This document shows positions 25,601 to 36,680 of a stretch of 64,000 bases of DNA, in pieces. Source of the stretch: Argopecten irradians (taxonomy: Eukaryota; Mollusca; Bivalvia; Pectinida; Pectinidae); assembly GCF_041381155.1 (NCBI RefSeq), contig NC_091145.1, positions 42,805,664 to 42,869,663 on the forward strand. Reading direction: 5' to 3'. The translations under genes and the position numbers were made by a program. How positions within the stretch are numbered: position 1 is the first letter of the stretch; the number at the start of each line of letters is the position of its first letter. The notes beneath the pieces were generated by a model, which saw only the letters and a list, made by a program, of their open reading frames with translations, was not told where the DNA came from and did no database searches.

Positions 25601-28600
25601 AAACCAAAGATATGGCGTTGTAACCAAAGTTGTGTTATACTAAACAACACACGAGGCTTACTCAGTGTATGGTCTGTACCAAACCAAAGTTATACTAAAC
25701 AGCACACGAGGTACTCAGTGTATGGTCTGTACCAAACCAAAGTTATACTAAACAACACACGAGGCTTACTCAGTGTATGGTCTGTACCAAACCAAAGATA
25801 TGGCGTTGTAACCAAAGTTGTGTTATACTAAACAACACACGGGCTTACTCAGTGTATGGTCTGTACCAAACCAAAGTTATACTAAACAGCACACGAGGTA
25901 CTCAGTGTATGGTCTGTACCAAACCAAAGATATGGCGTTGTAACCAAAGTTGTGTTATACTAAACAACACACGAGGTACTCAGTGTATGGTCTGTACCAA
26001 ACCAAAGTTATACCAAACCATAGATATGGCGCTGTAACCAAAGTTGTGTTACACTAAACAACACACGGGGCTTACTCAGTGTATGGTCTGTACCAAACCA
26101 AAGTTATACTAAACAACACACGAGGCTTACTCAGTGTATGGTCTGTACCAAACCAAAGATATGGAGTTGTAACCAAAGTTGTGTTATACTAAACAACACA
26201 CGAGGTACTCAGTGTATGGTCTGTACCAAACCAAAGATATGGCGTTGTAACCAAAGTTGTGTTATACTAAACAACACACGGGCTTACTCAGTGTATGGTC
26301 GGGCTTACTCAGTGTATGGTCTGTACCAAACCAAAGTTATACTAAACAACACACGAGGCTTACTCAGTGTATGGTCTGTACCAAACCAAAGTTATACTAA
26401 ACAACACACGAGGCTTACTCAGTGTATGGTCTGTACAAAACCAAAGATATGGCGCTGTAACCAAAGTTGTGTTATACTAAACAACACACGAGGCTTACTC
26501 AGTGTATGGTCTGTACCAAACCAAAGATATGGCGTTGTAACCAAAGTTGTGTTATACTAAACAACACACGGGCTTACTCAGTGTATGGTCTGTACCAAAC
26601 CAAAGATATGGAGTTGTAACCAAAGGCGCTGTAACCAAACCAAAGTTATACTAAACAACACACGAGGCTTACTCAGTGTATGGTCTGTACCAAACCATAG
26701 ATATGGCGTTGTAACCAAAGTTGTGTTATACTAAACAACACACGGGCTTACTCAGTGTATGGTCTGTACCAAACCAAAGTTATACTAAACAACACACGAG
26801 GTACTCAGTGTATGGTCTGTACCAAACCAAAGATATGGCGTTGTAACCAAAGTTGTGTTATACTAAACAACACACGGGCTTACTCAGTGTATGGTCTGTA
26901 CCAAACCAAAGTTATACTAAACAACACACGAGGCTTACTCAGTGTATGGTCTGTACCAAACCAAAATATACTAAACAGTGTATGGTCTGTACCAAACCAA
27001 AGATATGGCGTTGTAACCAAAGTTGTGTTATACTAAACAACACACGAGGCTTACTCAGTGTATGGTCTGTACCAAACCAAAGTTATACTAAACAACACAC
27101 GAGGTACTCAGTGTATGGTCTGTACCAAACCAAAGTTATACTAAACAGCACACGAGGTACTCAGTGTATGGTCTGTACCAAACCATAGATATGGCGTTGT
27201 AACCAAAGTTGTGTTATACTAAACAACACACGAGGCTTACTCAGTGTATGGTCTGTACCAAACCAAAGATATGGCGTTGTAACCAAAGTTGTGTTATACT
27301 AAACAACACACGAGGTACCCAGTGTATGGTCTGTACCAAACCATAGATATGGCGTTGTAACCAAAGTTGTGTTATACTAAACAACACACGAGGTACTCAG
27401 TGTATGGTCTGTACCAAACCAGAAGATATACTAAACAACACACGAGGCTTACTCAGTGTATGGTCTGTACCAAACCAAAGTTATACTAAACAACACACGA
27501 GGTACTCAGTGTATGGTCTGTACCAAACCATAGATATGGCGTTGTAACCAAAGTTGTGTTATACTAAACAACACACGGGGCTTACTCAGTGTATGGTCTG
27601 TACCAAACCAAAGTTATACTAAACAACACACGAGGCTTACTCAGTGTATGGTCTGTACCAAACCAAAGATATACTAAACAACACACAGGGCTTACTCAGT
27701 GTATGGTCTGTACCAAACCAAAGATATGGCGTTGTTTGTTATACTAAACAACACACGCGAGGCTTACTCAGTGTATGGTCTGTACCAAACCAAAGATATG
27801 GAGTTGTAACCAAAGTTGTGTTATACTAAACAACACACGAGGCTTACTCAGTGTATGGTCTGTACCCAAACCAAAGTTGTGTTATACTAAACAACACACG
27901 GGCTTACTCAGTGTATGGTCTGTACCAAACCAAAGTTATACTAAACAACACACGAGGTACTCAGTGTATGGTCTGTACCAAACCATAGATATGGCGTTGT
28001 AACCAAAGTTGTGTTATACTAAACAACACACGAGGCTTACTCAGTGTATGGTCTGTACCAAACCAAAGATATGGCGTTGTAACCAAAGTTGTGTTATACT
28101 AAACAACACACGGGCTTACTCAGTGTATGGTCTGTACCAAACCAAAGTTATACTAAACAACACACGAGGCTTACTCAGTGTATGGTCTGTACCAAACCAA
28201 AGTTATACTAAACAACACACGAGGCTTACTCAGTGTATGGTCTGTACCAAACCAAAGATATACTAAACCAAAGATATGGCGTTGTAACCAAAGTTGTGTT
28301 ATACTAAACAACACACGAGGCTTACTCAGTGTATGGTCTGTACCAAACCAAAGTTATACTAAACAACACACGAGGCTTACTCAGTGTATGGTCTGTACCA
28401 AACCAAAGATATGGCGTTGTAACCAAAGTTGTGTTATACTAAACAACACACGAGGCTTACTCAGTGTATGGTCTGTACCAAACCAAAGATATACTAAACA
28501 ACACACGGGCTTACTCAGTGTATGGTCTGTACCAAACCAAAGTTATACTAAACAACACACGAGCTTACTCAGTGTATGGTCTGTACCAAACCAAAGATAT

Positions 28601-31040
28601 GGCGTTGTAACCAAAGTTGTGTTATACTAAACAACACACGGGCTTACTCAGTGTATGGTCTGTACCAAACCAAAGATACCAAACCAAAGTTATACTAAAC
28701 AACACACGAGGGTCACTCAGTGTATGGAGTTTGTAACCAAAGTTGTGTTATACTAAACAACACACGAGGCTTATCATTGTATGGTCTGTACCAAACCAAA
28801 GTTATACTAAACAACACACGAGGCTTACTCAGTGTATGGTCTGTACCAAACCAAAGTTATACTAAACAACACACGAGGCTTACTCAGTGTATGGTCTGTA
28901 CCAAACCAAAGTTATACTAAACAACACACGAGGCTTACTCAGTGTATGGTCTGTACCAAACCAAAGTTATACTAAACAACACACGAGGCTTACTCAGTGT
29001 ATGGTCTGTACCAAACCAAAGTTATACTAAACAACACACGAGGTACTCAGTGTATGGTCTGTACCAAACCAAAGATATGGCGTTGTAACCAAAGTTGTGT
29101 TATACTAAACAACACACAGGGCTTACTCAGTGTATGGTCTGTACCAAACCAAAGTTATACTAAACAACACACGAGGCTTACTCAGTGTATGGTCTGTACC
29201 AAACCAAAGTTATACTAAACAACACACGAGGCTTACTCAGTGTATGGTCTGTACCAAACCAAAGATATGGCGTTGTAACCAAAGTTGTGTTATACTAAAC
29301 AACACACGGGGCTTACTCAGTGTATGGTCTGTACCAAACCAAAGTTATACTAGTTATACTAAAACAACACACGAGGCTTACTCAGTGTATGGTCTGTACC
29401 AAACCAAAGATATGCGTGTAACTAAACAACACACGAGGCTTACTCAGTGTATGGTCTGTACCAAACCAAAGTTATACTAAACAACACACGAGGCTTACTC
29501 AGTGTATGGTCTGTACCTAAACCACACAGGCTATCAGTGTACCAAGTTGTAACTAAAACAACACACGAGGCTTACTCAGTGTATGGTCTGTACCAAACAA
29601 AAGTTGTTATACTAAACAACACACGAGGCTTACTCAGTGTATGGTCTGTACCAAACCAAAGATATGGCGTTGTAACCAAAGTTGTGTTATACTAAACAAC
29701 ACACGAGGCTTACTCAGTGTATGGTCTATTGTACCAAACCAAAGTGTTATACTAAACAACACACGGGCTTACTCAGTGTATGGTCTGTACCAAACCAAAG
29801 TTATACTAAACAACACACGAGGCTTACTCAGTGTATGGTCTGTACCAAACCAAAGTTATACTAAACAACACACAGGCTTACTCAGTGTATGGTCTGTACA
29901 ACAAACCAAAAGTTATACTAAACAACACACGAGGCTTACTCAGTGTATGGTCTGTACCAAACCAAAGATATGGAGTTGTAACCAAAGTTGTGTTATACTA
30001 AACAACACACGAGGCTTACTCAGTGTATGGTCTGTACCAAACCAAAGATATGGCGTTGTAACCAAAGTTGTGTTATACTAAACAACACACGAGGCTTACT
30101 CAGTGTATGGTCTGTACCAAACCAAAGTTATACTAAACAACACACGAGGCTTACTCAGTGTATGGTCTGTACCAAACCAAAGTTATACTAAACAACACAC
30201 GAGGCTTACTCAGTGTATGGTCTGTACCAAACCAAAGTTATACTAAACAACACACGAGGCTTACTCAGTGTATGGTCTGTACCAAACCAAAGATATGGCG
30301 TTGTAACCAAAGTTGTGTTATACTAAACAACACACGGGCTTACTCAGTGTATGGTCTGTACCAAACCAAAGATATGGCGTTGTAACCAAAGTTGTGTTAT
30401 ACTAAACAACACACGAGGCTTACTCATGTGTCTGTCTGTGAAACTAAACAACACACGAGGCTTACTCAGTGTATGGTCTGTACCAAACCAAAGTTATACT
30501 AAACAACACACGGGTACTCAGTGTATGGTCTGTACCAAACCAAAGTTATACTAAACAGCACACGAGGTACTCAGTGTATGGTCTGTACCAAACCAAAGAT
30601 ATGGCGTTGTAACCAAAGTTGTGTTATACTAAACAACACACGAGGCTTACTCAGTGTATGGTCTGTACCAAACCATAGATATGGCGTTGTAACCAAAGTT
30701 GTGTTATACTAAACAACACACGGGCTTACTCAGTGTATGGTCTGTACCAAACCAAAGGTATATAACTAAACAACACACACGAAGGCTTACTCAGTGTATG
30801 GTCTGTACCAAACCAAAGTTATACTAAACAACACACGAGGCTTACTCAGTGTATGGTCTGTACCAAACCAAAGTTATACTAAACAACACACGAGGCTTAC
30901 TCAGTGTATGGTCTGTACCAAACCAAAGTTTATATACTAAACAACACACGAGGCTTACTCAGTGTATGGTCTGTACCAAACCAAAGATATGGCGTTGTAA
31001 CCAAAGTTGTGTTATACTAAACAACACACGGGGCTTACTC
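19667..31040. repeat. Satellite-like array with two interleaved unit sizes, 55 bp and 80 bp
   Basis: The core 55-bp unit contains AACACACGAGGCTTACTCAG and TGTATGGTCTGTACCAAACC. Many units carry an additional 25-bp module (ATATGGCGTTGTAACCAAAG then TTGTG), giving 80 bp. Pure 55-bp spacing is seen at 28,801/28,856 and pure 80-bp spacing at 25,451/25,531. Further variants lose one or two bases (ACACGGGCTT; CGAGGTACTC). I estimate 170-175 copies. The left third, to about 25.3 kb, is full of irregular indels and fused units; the rest is clean. Plus-strand frames switch constantly and are not genes. Confidence 0.97.
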
Positions 31041-32830
31041 ACGAAGGCATCATCATTTCTAATCACCAAGGCATCATCATTTCTGATCACCAAGGCATCA
31101 CCATTTCTGATCACCAAGGCATCACCAAGGCATCATCATTTTGATCACCAAGGCATCACACATTTCTGATCACCAAGGCATCATCACTTTTGATCACCAA
31201 GGCATCACCATTTCTGATCACCAAAGCATCATCACTTTTGATCACCAAGGCATCACCAAGGCTTTTGATCACCAAGGCATCATCACTTTTGATCACCAAG
31301 GCATCATCACTTTTGATCACCAAGGCATCATCACTTTTGATCACCAAGGCATCATCACTTTTGATCACCAAGGCATCATCACTTTTGATCACCAAGGCAT
31401 CATCACTTTTGATCACCAAGGCATCATCAAGGCATGATCACCAAGGAATCATCAATTATTCTGATTACCAAGGCATCATCACTTTTGATCACCAAGGCAT
31501 CATCACTTTTGATCACCAAGGCATCATCACTTTGATGATCACCAAGGCATCATCACTTTTGATCACCAAGGCATCATCACTTTTGATCACCAAGGCATCA
31601 TCACTTTTGATCACCAAGGCATCATCACTTTCTGATCACCAAGGCATCATCACTTTTGATCACCAAGGCATCATCACTTTTGATCACCAAGGCATCATCA
31701 CTTTTGATCACCAAGGCATCATCACTTTTGATCACCAAGGCATCATCACTTTTGATCACCAAGGCATCATCACTTATTCTGATCACCAAGGCATCATAAC
31801 TTTTGATCACCAAGGAATCATCACTTTTGATCACCAAGGCATCATCACTTTTGATCACCAAGGCAACATCATTTCTGATCACCAAGGCATCATCACTTTT
31901 GATCACCAAGGCATCATCACTTTTGATCACCAAGGCATCATCATTTCTGATCACCAAGGCATCATCACTTTTGATCACCAAGGCATCACCAAGGCATCAT
32001 CATTTCTGATCACCAAGGCATCACCAAGGCATCATCACTTTTGATCACCAAGGCATCATCATTTCTGATCACCAAGGCATCATCATTTCTGATCACCAAG
32101 GCATCATCACTTTTGATCACCAAGGCATCACCAAGGCATCATCATTTCTGATCACCAAGGCATCATCATTTCTGATCACCAAGGCATCATCACTTTTGAT
32201 CACCAAGGCATCACCAAGGCATCATCATTTCTGATCACCAAGGCATCATCATTTCTGATCACCAAGGCATCATCACTTTTGATCACCAAGGCATCACCAA
32301 GGCATCATCATTTCTGATCACCAAGGCATCATCATTTCTGATCACCAAGGCATCACCAAGGCATCACCAAGGCATCATCACTTTTGATCACCAAGGCATC
32401 ATCACTTTTGCACCAAGGCATCATCATTTCTGATCACCAAGGCATCATCATTTCTGATCACCAAGGCATCACCAAGGCATCATCATCATTTCTGATCACC
32501 AAGGCATCATCATTTCTGATCACCAAGGCATCATCACTTTTGATCACCAAGGCATCATCATTTCTGATCACCAAGGCATCATCACTTTTGATCACCAAGG
32601 CATCACCAAGGCATCATCATTTCTGATCACCAAGGCATCATCATTTCTGATCACCAAGGTATCACCAAGGCATCATCACTTTTGATCACCAAGGCATCAT
32701 CATTTCTGATCACCAAGGCATCATCATTTCTGATCACCAAGGCATCATCACTTTTGATCACCAAGGCATCACCAAGGCATCATCACTTTTGATCACCAAG
32801 GCATCATCACTAATTCTGATCACCAAGGCA
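31041..32830. repeat. Minisatellite array, 24-bp unit with 11-bp partial units
   Basis: The 24-bp unit is TGATCACCAAGGCATCATCA followed by CTTT or TTTC. An extra 11-bp CACCAAGGCAT step is inserted at intervals. The extra step recurs at 32,125, 32,208 and 32,291, giving an 83-bp (24+24+24+11) super-unit. Every full unit carries the palindrome TGATCA. Frames on both strands are open because the unit is eight codons long and frame switches occur at the partial units. No coding role is supported. Confidence 0.97.
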
Positions 32831-33090
32831 TTAGAGGTCTTCAGCAACCATTGTAACAGTCTATATATTAGCACCGTGTTTTTTTCAGACATAAACACCA
32901 CATCCTATAAAAAGGATGGATAAGCATTGTCATTTTGAACCTCTGGTACTTTTGTCTTGTTGACAATATGTTCTGGTAAACTAGTATTAGTTCAGCCGGG
33001 GCATATCAAAACGAAGGGAATGTTGATGGGGTTAGTGGCGATGCTGTAACAGGGTGCAGAATATATAATATATCTAATCCCTGTCTTTGC
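32831..33090. other. Unique spacer right of the 24-bp array
   Basis: Ordinary AT-rich DNA. Its right part may be the body of the SINE-like element that begins on the minus strand at about 33,140. No gene was recognised. Confidence 0.4.
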
Positions 33091-33140
33091 CAGGGATCGA
33101 ACTCGGTTTGACGCTCAACCGATGGAGCTAAATGTGGCTG
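33091..33140 (-). mobile_element. tRNA-like SINE head with pol III A and B boxes
   Basis: The minus strand reads TAGCTCCATCGGTTGAGCG (A box and D-arm-like) followed closely by GAGTTCGATCCCTGG (B box and T-arm-like). The space between them is too short for an anticodon arm, so this is not a functional tRNA gene. The layout fits a tRNA-derived SINE or a decayed tRNA pseudogene. A body downstream on the minus strand, toward 33,000, is possible, but its end could not be defined. Confidence 0.5.
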
Positions 33141-33729
33141 GTATAACATCGACGAAGATGTAGATTTGTACGGCGACTTGGGACATGATAATTGCCACAT
33201 GGAACGAAATGTGCCTAAAGCTTCCATAGCTTGCTATGTAATCCCACTGTCCTGTTTTCATTTGGTATGTGACGTCGCTTAACACCTGCCGGGGATGACG
33301 GAGATTGATGAGGGGAGACAACTATTAAAGTAACAGAATTCCACGTTATCAGCTATCAACGTTACAAGTCGGTAGTGGTGGTGTCCGGGAATTACGACGA
33401 CATATCAAATACTTGTTGACGTGAATGGGACCCTTGTTGTTATGTAATCACGTGCTTCTACCGTGCGTAGGTGTCATGCACATGTATGTTTGATGATTCC
33501 TGCATGTAGCTACTCAGGTGCTTGATACACAGAGAAATATTTCTGTCGAGTACCGCATGTAGTTTAACATCGTGTTTACAGTTTCCATTGTGTCCGGCAC
33601 ATGTCACCCTCGGAAATCTGGTGTCTAAACTCCACCGTCATACCATAGGCTGATTAGCGTGGGTATCCGACTATAGGCACCTGTGGGTTGGCTTGATTCC
33701 CCGTGATGTTCCCCCTGTCAACAGCTTAT

Positions 33730-34085
33730 TGCGTGGCGTTCGAACGAAATGTTATTGTGTGGGAACGAAATATTTATTGCGTTCGAACGCAATAACAACG
33801 ATTCACCTTTGGCTATTTCAAATATCTACGGTGGCTGTGAGCGGACATGAAATAAATAAAATTGCATATCATATTACTACGGTGGCATCATTACTGTCAT
33901 ATCATTCATATATGAAAATGAGCTCAATAGTTTTACTTCGTTCGAACGCAATAATTGATTCGTTCGAACGCAATGCTATTGCGTTCCCACACAATAATAT
34001 TTCGTTCGCACGAAACAATATTTCGATTTTGCACGAAACAATATTTCGTTCCCACGCAACAGTATTTCTTTGGCACCCAATAATT
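33730..34085. repeat. Cluster of TTCGAA-centred palindromes and degenerate 21-bp repeats
   Basis: CGTTCGAACG occurs four times (near 33,738, 33,779, 33,941 and 33,961). A 22-bp perfect palindrome with core GCGTTCGAACGC lies at 33,774-33,795. From about 33,938 the motif continues as degenerate units of about 21-23 bp, ending in forms such as CGTTCCCACGCAACAGTATTT. A plus-strand frame (138 codons, from 33,693) crosses it but has no recognised domain. Confidence 0.8.
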
Positions 34086-34517
34086 TTATTTATTTCAACA
34101 CCTTACTAAATAGATAAAGTTACCATGTCTGTTAAGTGGCATTGAGTAACTTAGGACGATGGTGTTGGATGGCACTTTTTTTAAAAAACTTTCCAGTTTG
34201 AAGTAAGCAATAAGAATCAGTGTCATTTCAGAATGCCACAGGGTTTTGTGGCCGAGGAAAGCACAGTACTATATGAGAAGGAAACACCAATCCGTGGTGA
34301 TTCGTCCAATGCAACATGAGCATGGATTGGATATCGAAGATGGCCACCATTTAGCCACTGAACTTAAGATGAAGGACTGATTGTTTTATTTGCTTCATAT
34401 GATGTAGTATCGTACCGTTACGTATTCTAGTCATTTTCAAAGATATCGTCGTCAGAATCAGTGTCTTCTTCGATGAATGCCTTTTGTACAGTTCTGGGTG
34501 GGAGGCTAAATGCCTTG
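34086..34517. other. Unique spacer left of the foldback element
   Basis: No gene, RNA or repeat was recognised in this segment. Confidence 0.4.
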
Positions 34518-34616
34518 CCGGTGTAACGTTGAAAATGGACCCCCGTTGAAAACTGACCTCGGGTCATTTTTCAACGTTGAAAAATGACCCCGAAAACCGT
34601 TGAAAACTGAACTTTC
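34518..34616 (+). repeat. Left inverted terminus of the foldback element
   Basis: This segment matches the reverse complement of 36,175-36,273. It contains a 30-bp perfect palindrome at 34,561-34,590 centred on AACGTT, so it can form a hairpin by itself. Confidence 0.8.
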
Positions 34617-34684
34617 AGCGCACTTTTTACACCGACCCGTTGAAAATAGACCCCGTTGAAAAGTGACCCCATAAGAACTCGTTT

Positions 34685-35475
34685 TTACACAACAACACAA
34701 CACGACACCACAACACCACGAAACCACACAGCATCACACAGCAAAGCAACACACAAACAACACAAAAACACTACACGACACAACACCACACAACAACACA
34801 TCACATCACACAACAAAACACAACAAAATAACACAACATCACACAACACAACATCACACAACACAACATCAAACAACATAACATCACACAACACAACAAC
34901 GCATCACACTAAACACAACATCACAAAACATACAACACAAGACAACATTACACAACAACACGACACAACATCACAACAAAACATCAGACAACACAACAAC
35001 ACACAACATAACTCAAATACACATCACACAAACACGCAACAACAACACAACACCACCCAACAACAACACACAACACCACAAAAACACAACACACCTCACA
35101 ACATATCACAACATAACAACAAAACATCTTACAACAACACATAACACAACACACAACACAACCACAACACACAACCACGCAACCACAATACGACACCACC
35201 CAAAAACAACACACTAACACACAACAACACAACACAAGACAACATCACACAACACAACATCACACAACATAACACAACACAAAATCACGCAACAAAACAT
35301 CACACAACAACACAACAACACACAACACAACCACAACACACAACACAACCACAACACAACACACCTAACAACAACACAACACCACAAAAACACAACACCC
35401 GACAACAACACAACATCACACAACATAACGCAACAACACATCACAAAACAACACAACAACACAACACAACCATAC
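34685..35475. repeat. A/C-only low-complexity block inside the foldback element
   Basis: About 790 bp of irregular ACAACACAACATCACACAAC-type sequence. The plus strand is almost devoid of G and poor in T. Long frames on both strands reflect composition, not coding. Confidence 0.95.
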
Positions 35476-36174
35476 GCAGAACAGAACATAACTGATCCAT
35501 ACGCAGATATAATACATGCATTCTTGTATTGCATTGAATAAATATATATGAACAATATATATGAACAATTACTGGATATCTGACAAACATAAAATCATCG
35601 AAAATATAATCATAAAAAATCATTAAGAAACAAATTAATGATATCCCATAATTATAGTTTTGTAACACTATCCACTGGTACTCGGAAGTGAACACCAAAT
35701 AGTACAAACTTTGCATGCAGTTGATAACAACAATTCCTTTTTATTTACTACGTTACCTCAGTGTTATATAGCAATTCCTCAGTCTGAGAACAATTAAATT
35801 AACATTATCTACACGGACGAACAAAATGACTATAGAAAAAATGAAAGTTTTGTAGTGCCGTATTCTCCATAATAAACATACAAGCACCTAAAATATTTAA
35901 ATGAGGTATTTGTTACGATGATAACAATACCAAATTTCAATTCAAATCGAGGTGATTACGTAATTTAAATACCAGCACAGAAGGGTCGCTTATATTAGGA
36001 AAGGCGATAACAGAATTCGAGAATTATGTTTGTGCAACAGTTATATATGTGAATGTACTAGGGTCATATTTCAACAGACCATCCGTTGATAGTTTGCCAA
36101 AGTCATTTTTCAACGGTCATTTTTCAACAGACCTGCCGTTGAGAATTGACCCTAGACACTGTCAATTTTCAACG

Positions 36175-36273
36175 GCATGTTCAATTTTCAACGGCATTCG
36201 GGGTCCGTTTTCAACGTTGAAAACTGACCCGAGGTCAATTTTCAACGGAGGTCCATTTTCAACGTTACACCGG
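36175..36273 (-). repeat. Right inverted terminus of the foldback element
   Basis: Reverse complement of the left terminus, with about nine mismatches by eye. Additional CATTTTTCAACGG-type subrepeats extend inward to about 36,060. Confidence 0.8.
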
Positions 36274-36680
36274 ACCAGAATCTGGAAGCACTGATACCAA
36301 ACCAAAACCGAACGACTTGGTATGGTGGCATATTACAACTGGCAAGTTGTTGTTTTGCGACACTTCTCGAAAACCATTTATATATCATTTTGTGGCTGAT
36401 ATATTCGGAATCACGTGTACCAAACGTCAGTATCCAAAAAACATCTCAAAATGGAGATAATAGCTACGATCTTAGCTCTATTCGAATCCTGATTTTCTCT
36501 CTCTCGTTTCAGGGGGTACCTAGTTCCGGTGTCATTACCATAACGTGAAAACTACAGCAGTCCAGATGAATCAGGAGATGAACGCGAAACGTGTCGAATT
36601 TCTGCTTTGTCAGTGCACAGTTATTTAACATAATGATATTTCGATAATGACGATTATCTTTATCAGTTCTTGTATCCAGC
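36274..36680. other. Unique spacer left of the 46-bp array
   Basis: AT-rich single-copy-looking sequence with no recognised feature. Confidence 0.4.

Larger units (their letters stand above)
34518..36273. mobile_element. Foldback-type element with inverted termini (about 1.76 kb)
   Basis: The left end starts CCGGTGTAACGTTGAAAATG. The right end is its reverse complement, finishing CATTTTCAACGTTACACCGG. The arms match for roughly 95 bp at about 90% by eye, then continue as shorter diverged copies of a GTTGAAAA(N)TGACC subrepeat in both orientations. Between the arms lie an A/C-rich low-complexity block (34,685-35,475) and about 580 bp of AT-rich DNA. There is no transposase frame, so it is a non-autonomous element, comparable in layout to foldback elements. 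No clear target-site duplication was found: the left flank ends CCTTG and the right flank begins ACCAG. Confidence 0.75.

Noticed and set aside
31190-32044. 284-codon frame in the 24-bp array, resembling a repetitive protein
   Set aside because: Eight-codon repeat units open in several frames and both strands, with frame switches at partial units; no start context or non-repetitive domain.
33091-33140. Functional tRNA gene
   Set aside because: No anticodon arm between the A and B boxes and no acceptor-stem pairing.
34656-35144. Thr/His/Asn-rich 162-codon frame in the foldback element
   Set aside because: Pure composition effect of an A/C-only sequence; the reverse strand gives an equally long Cys/Val frame.
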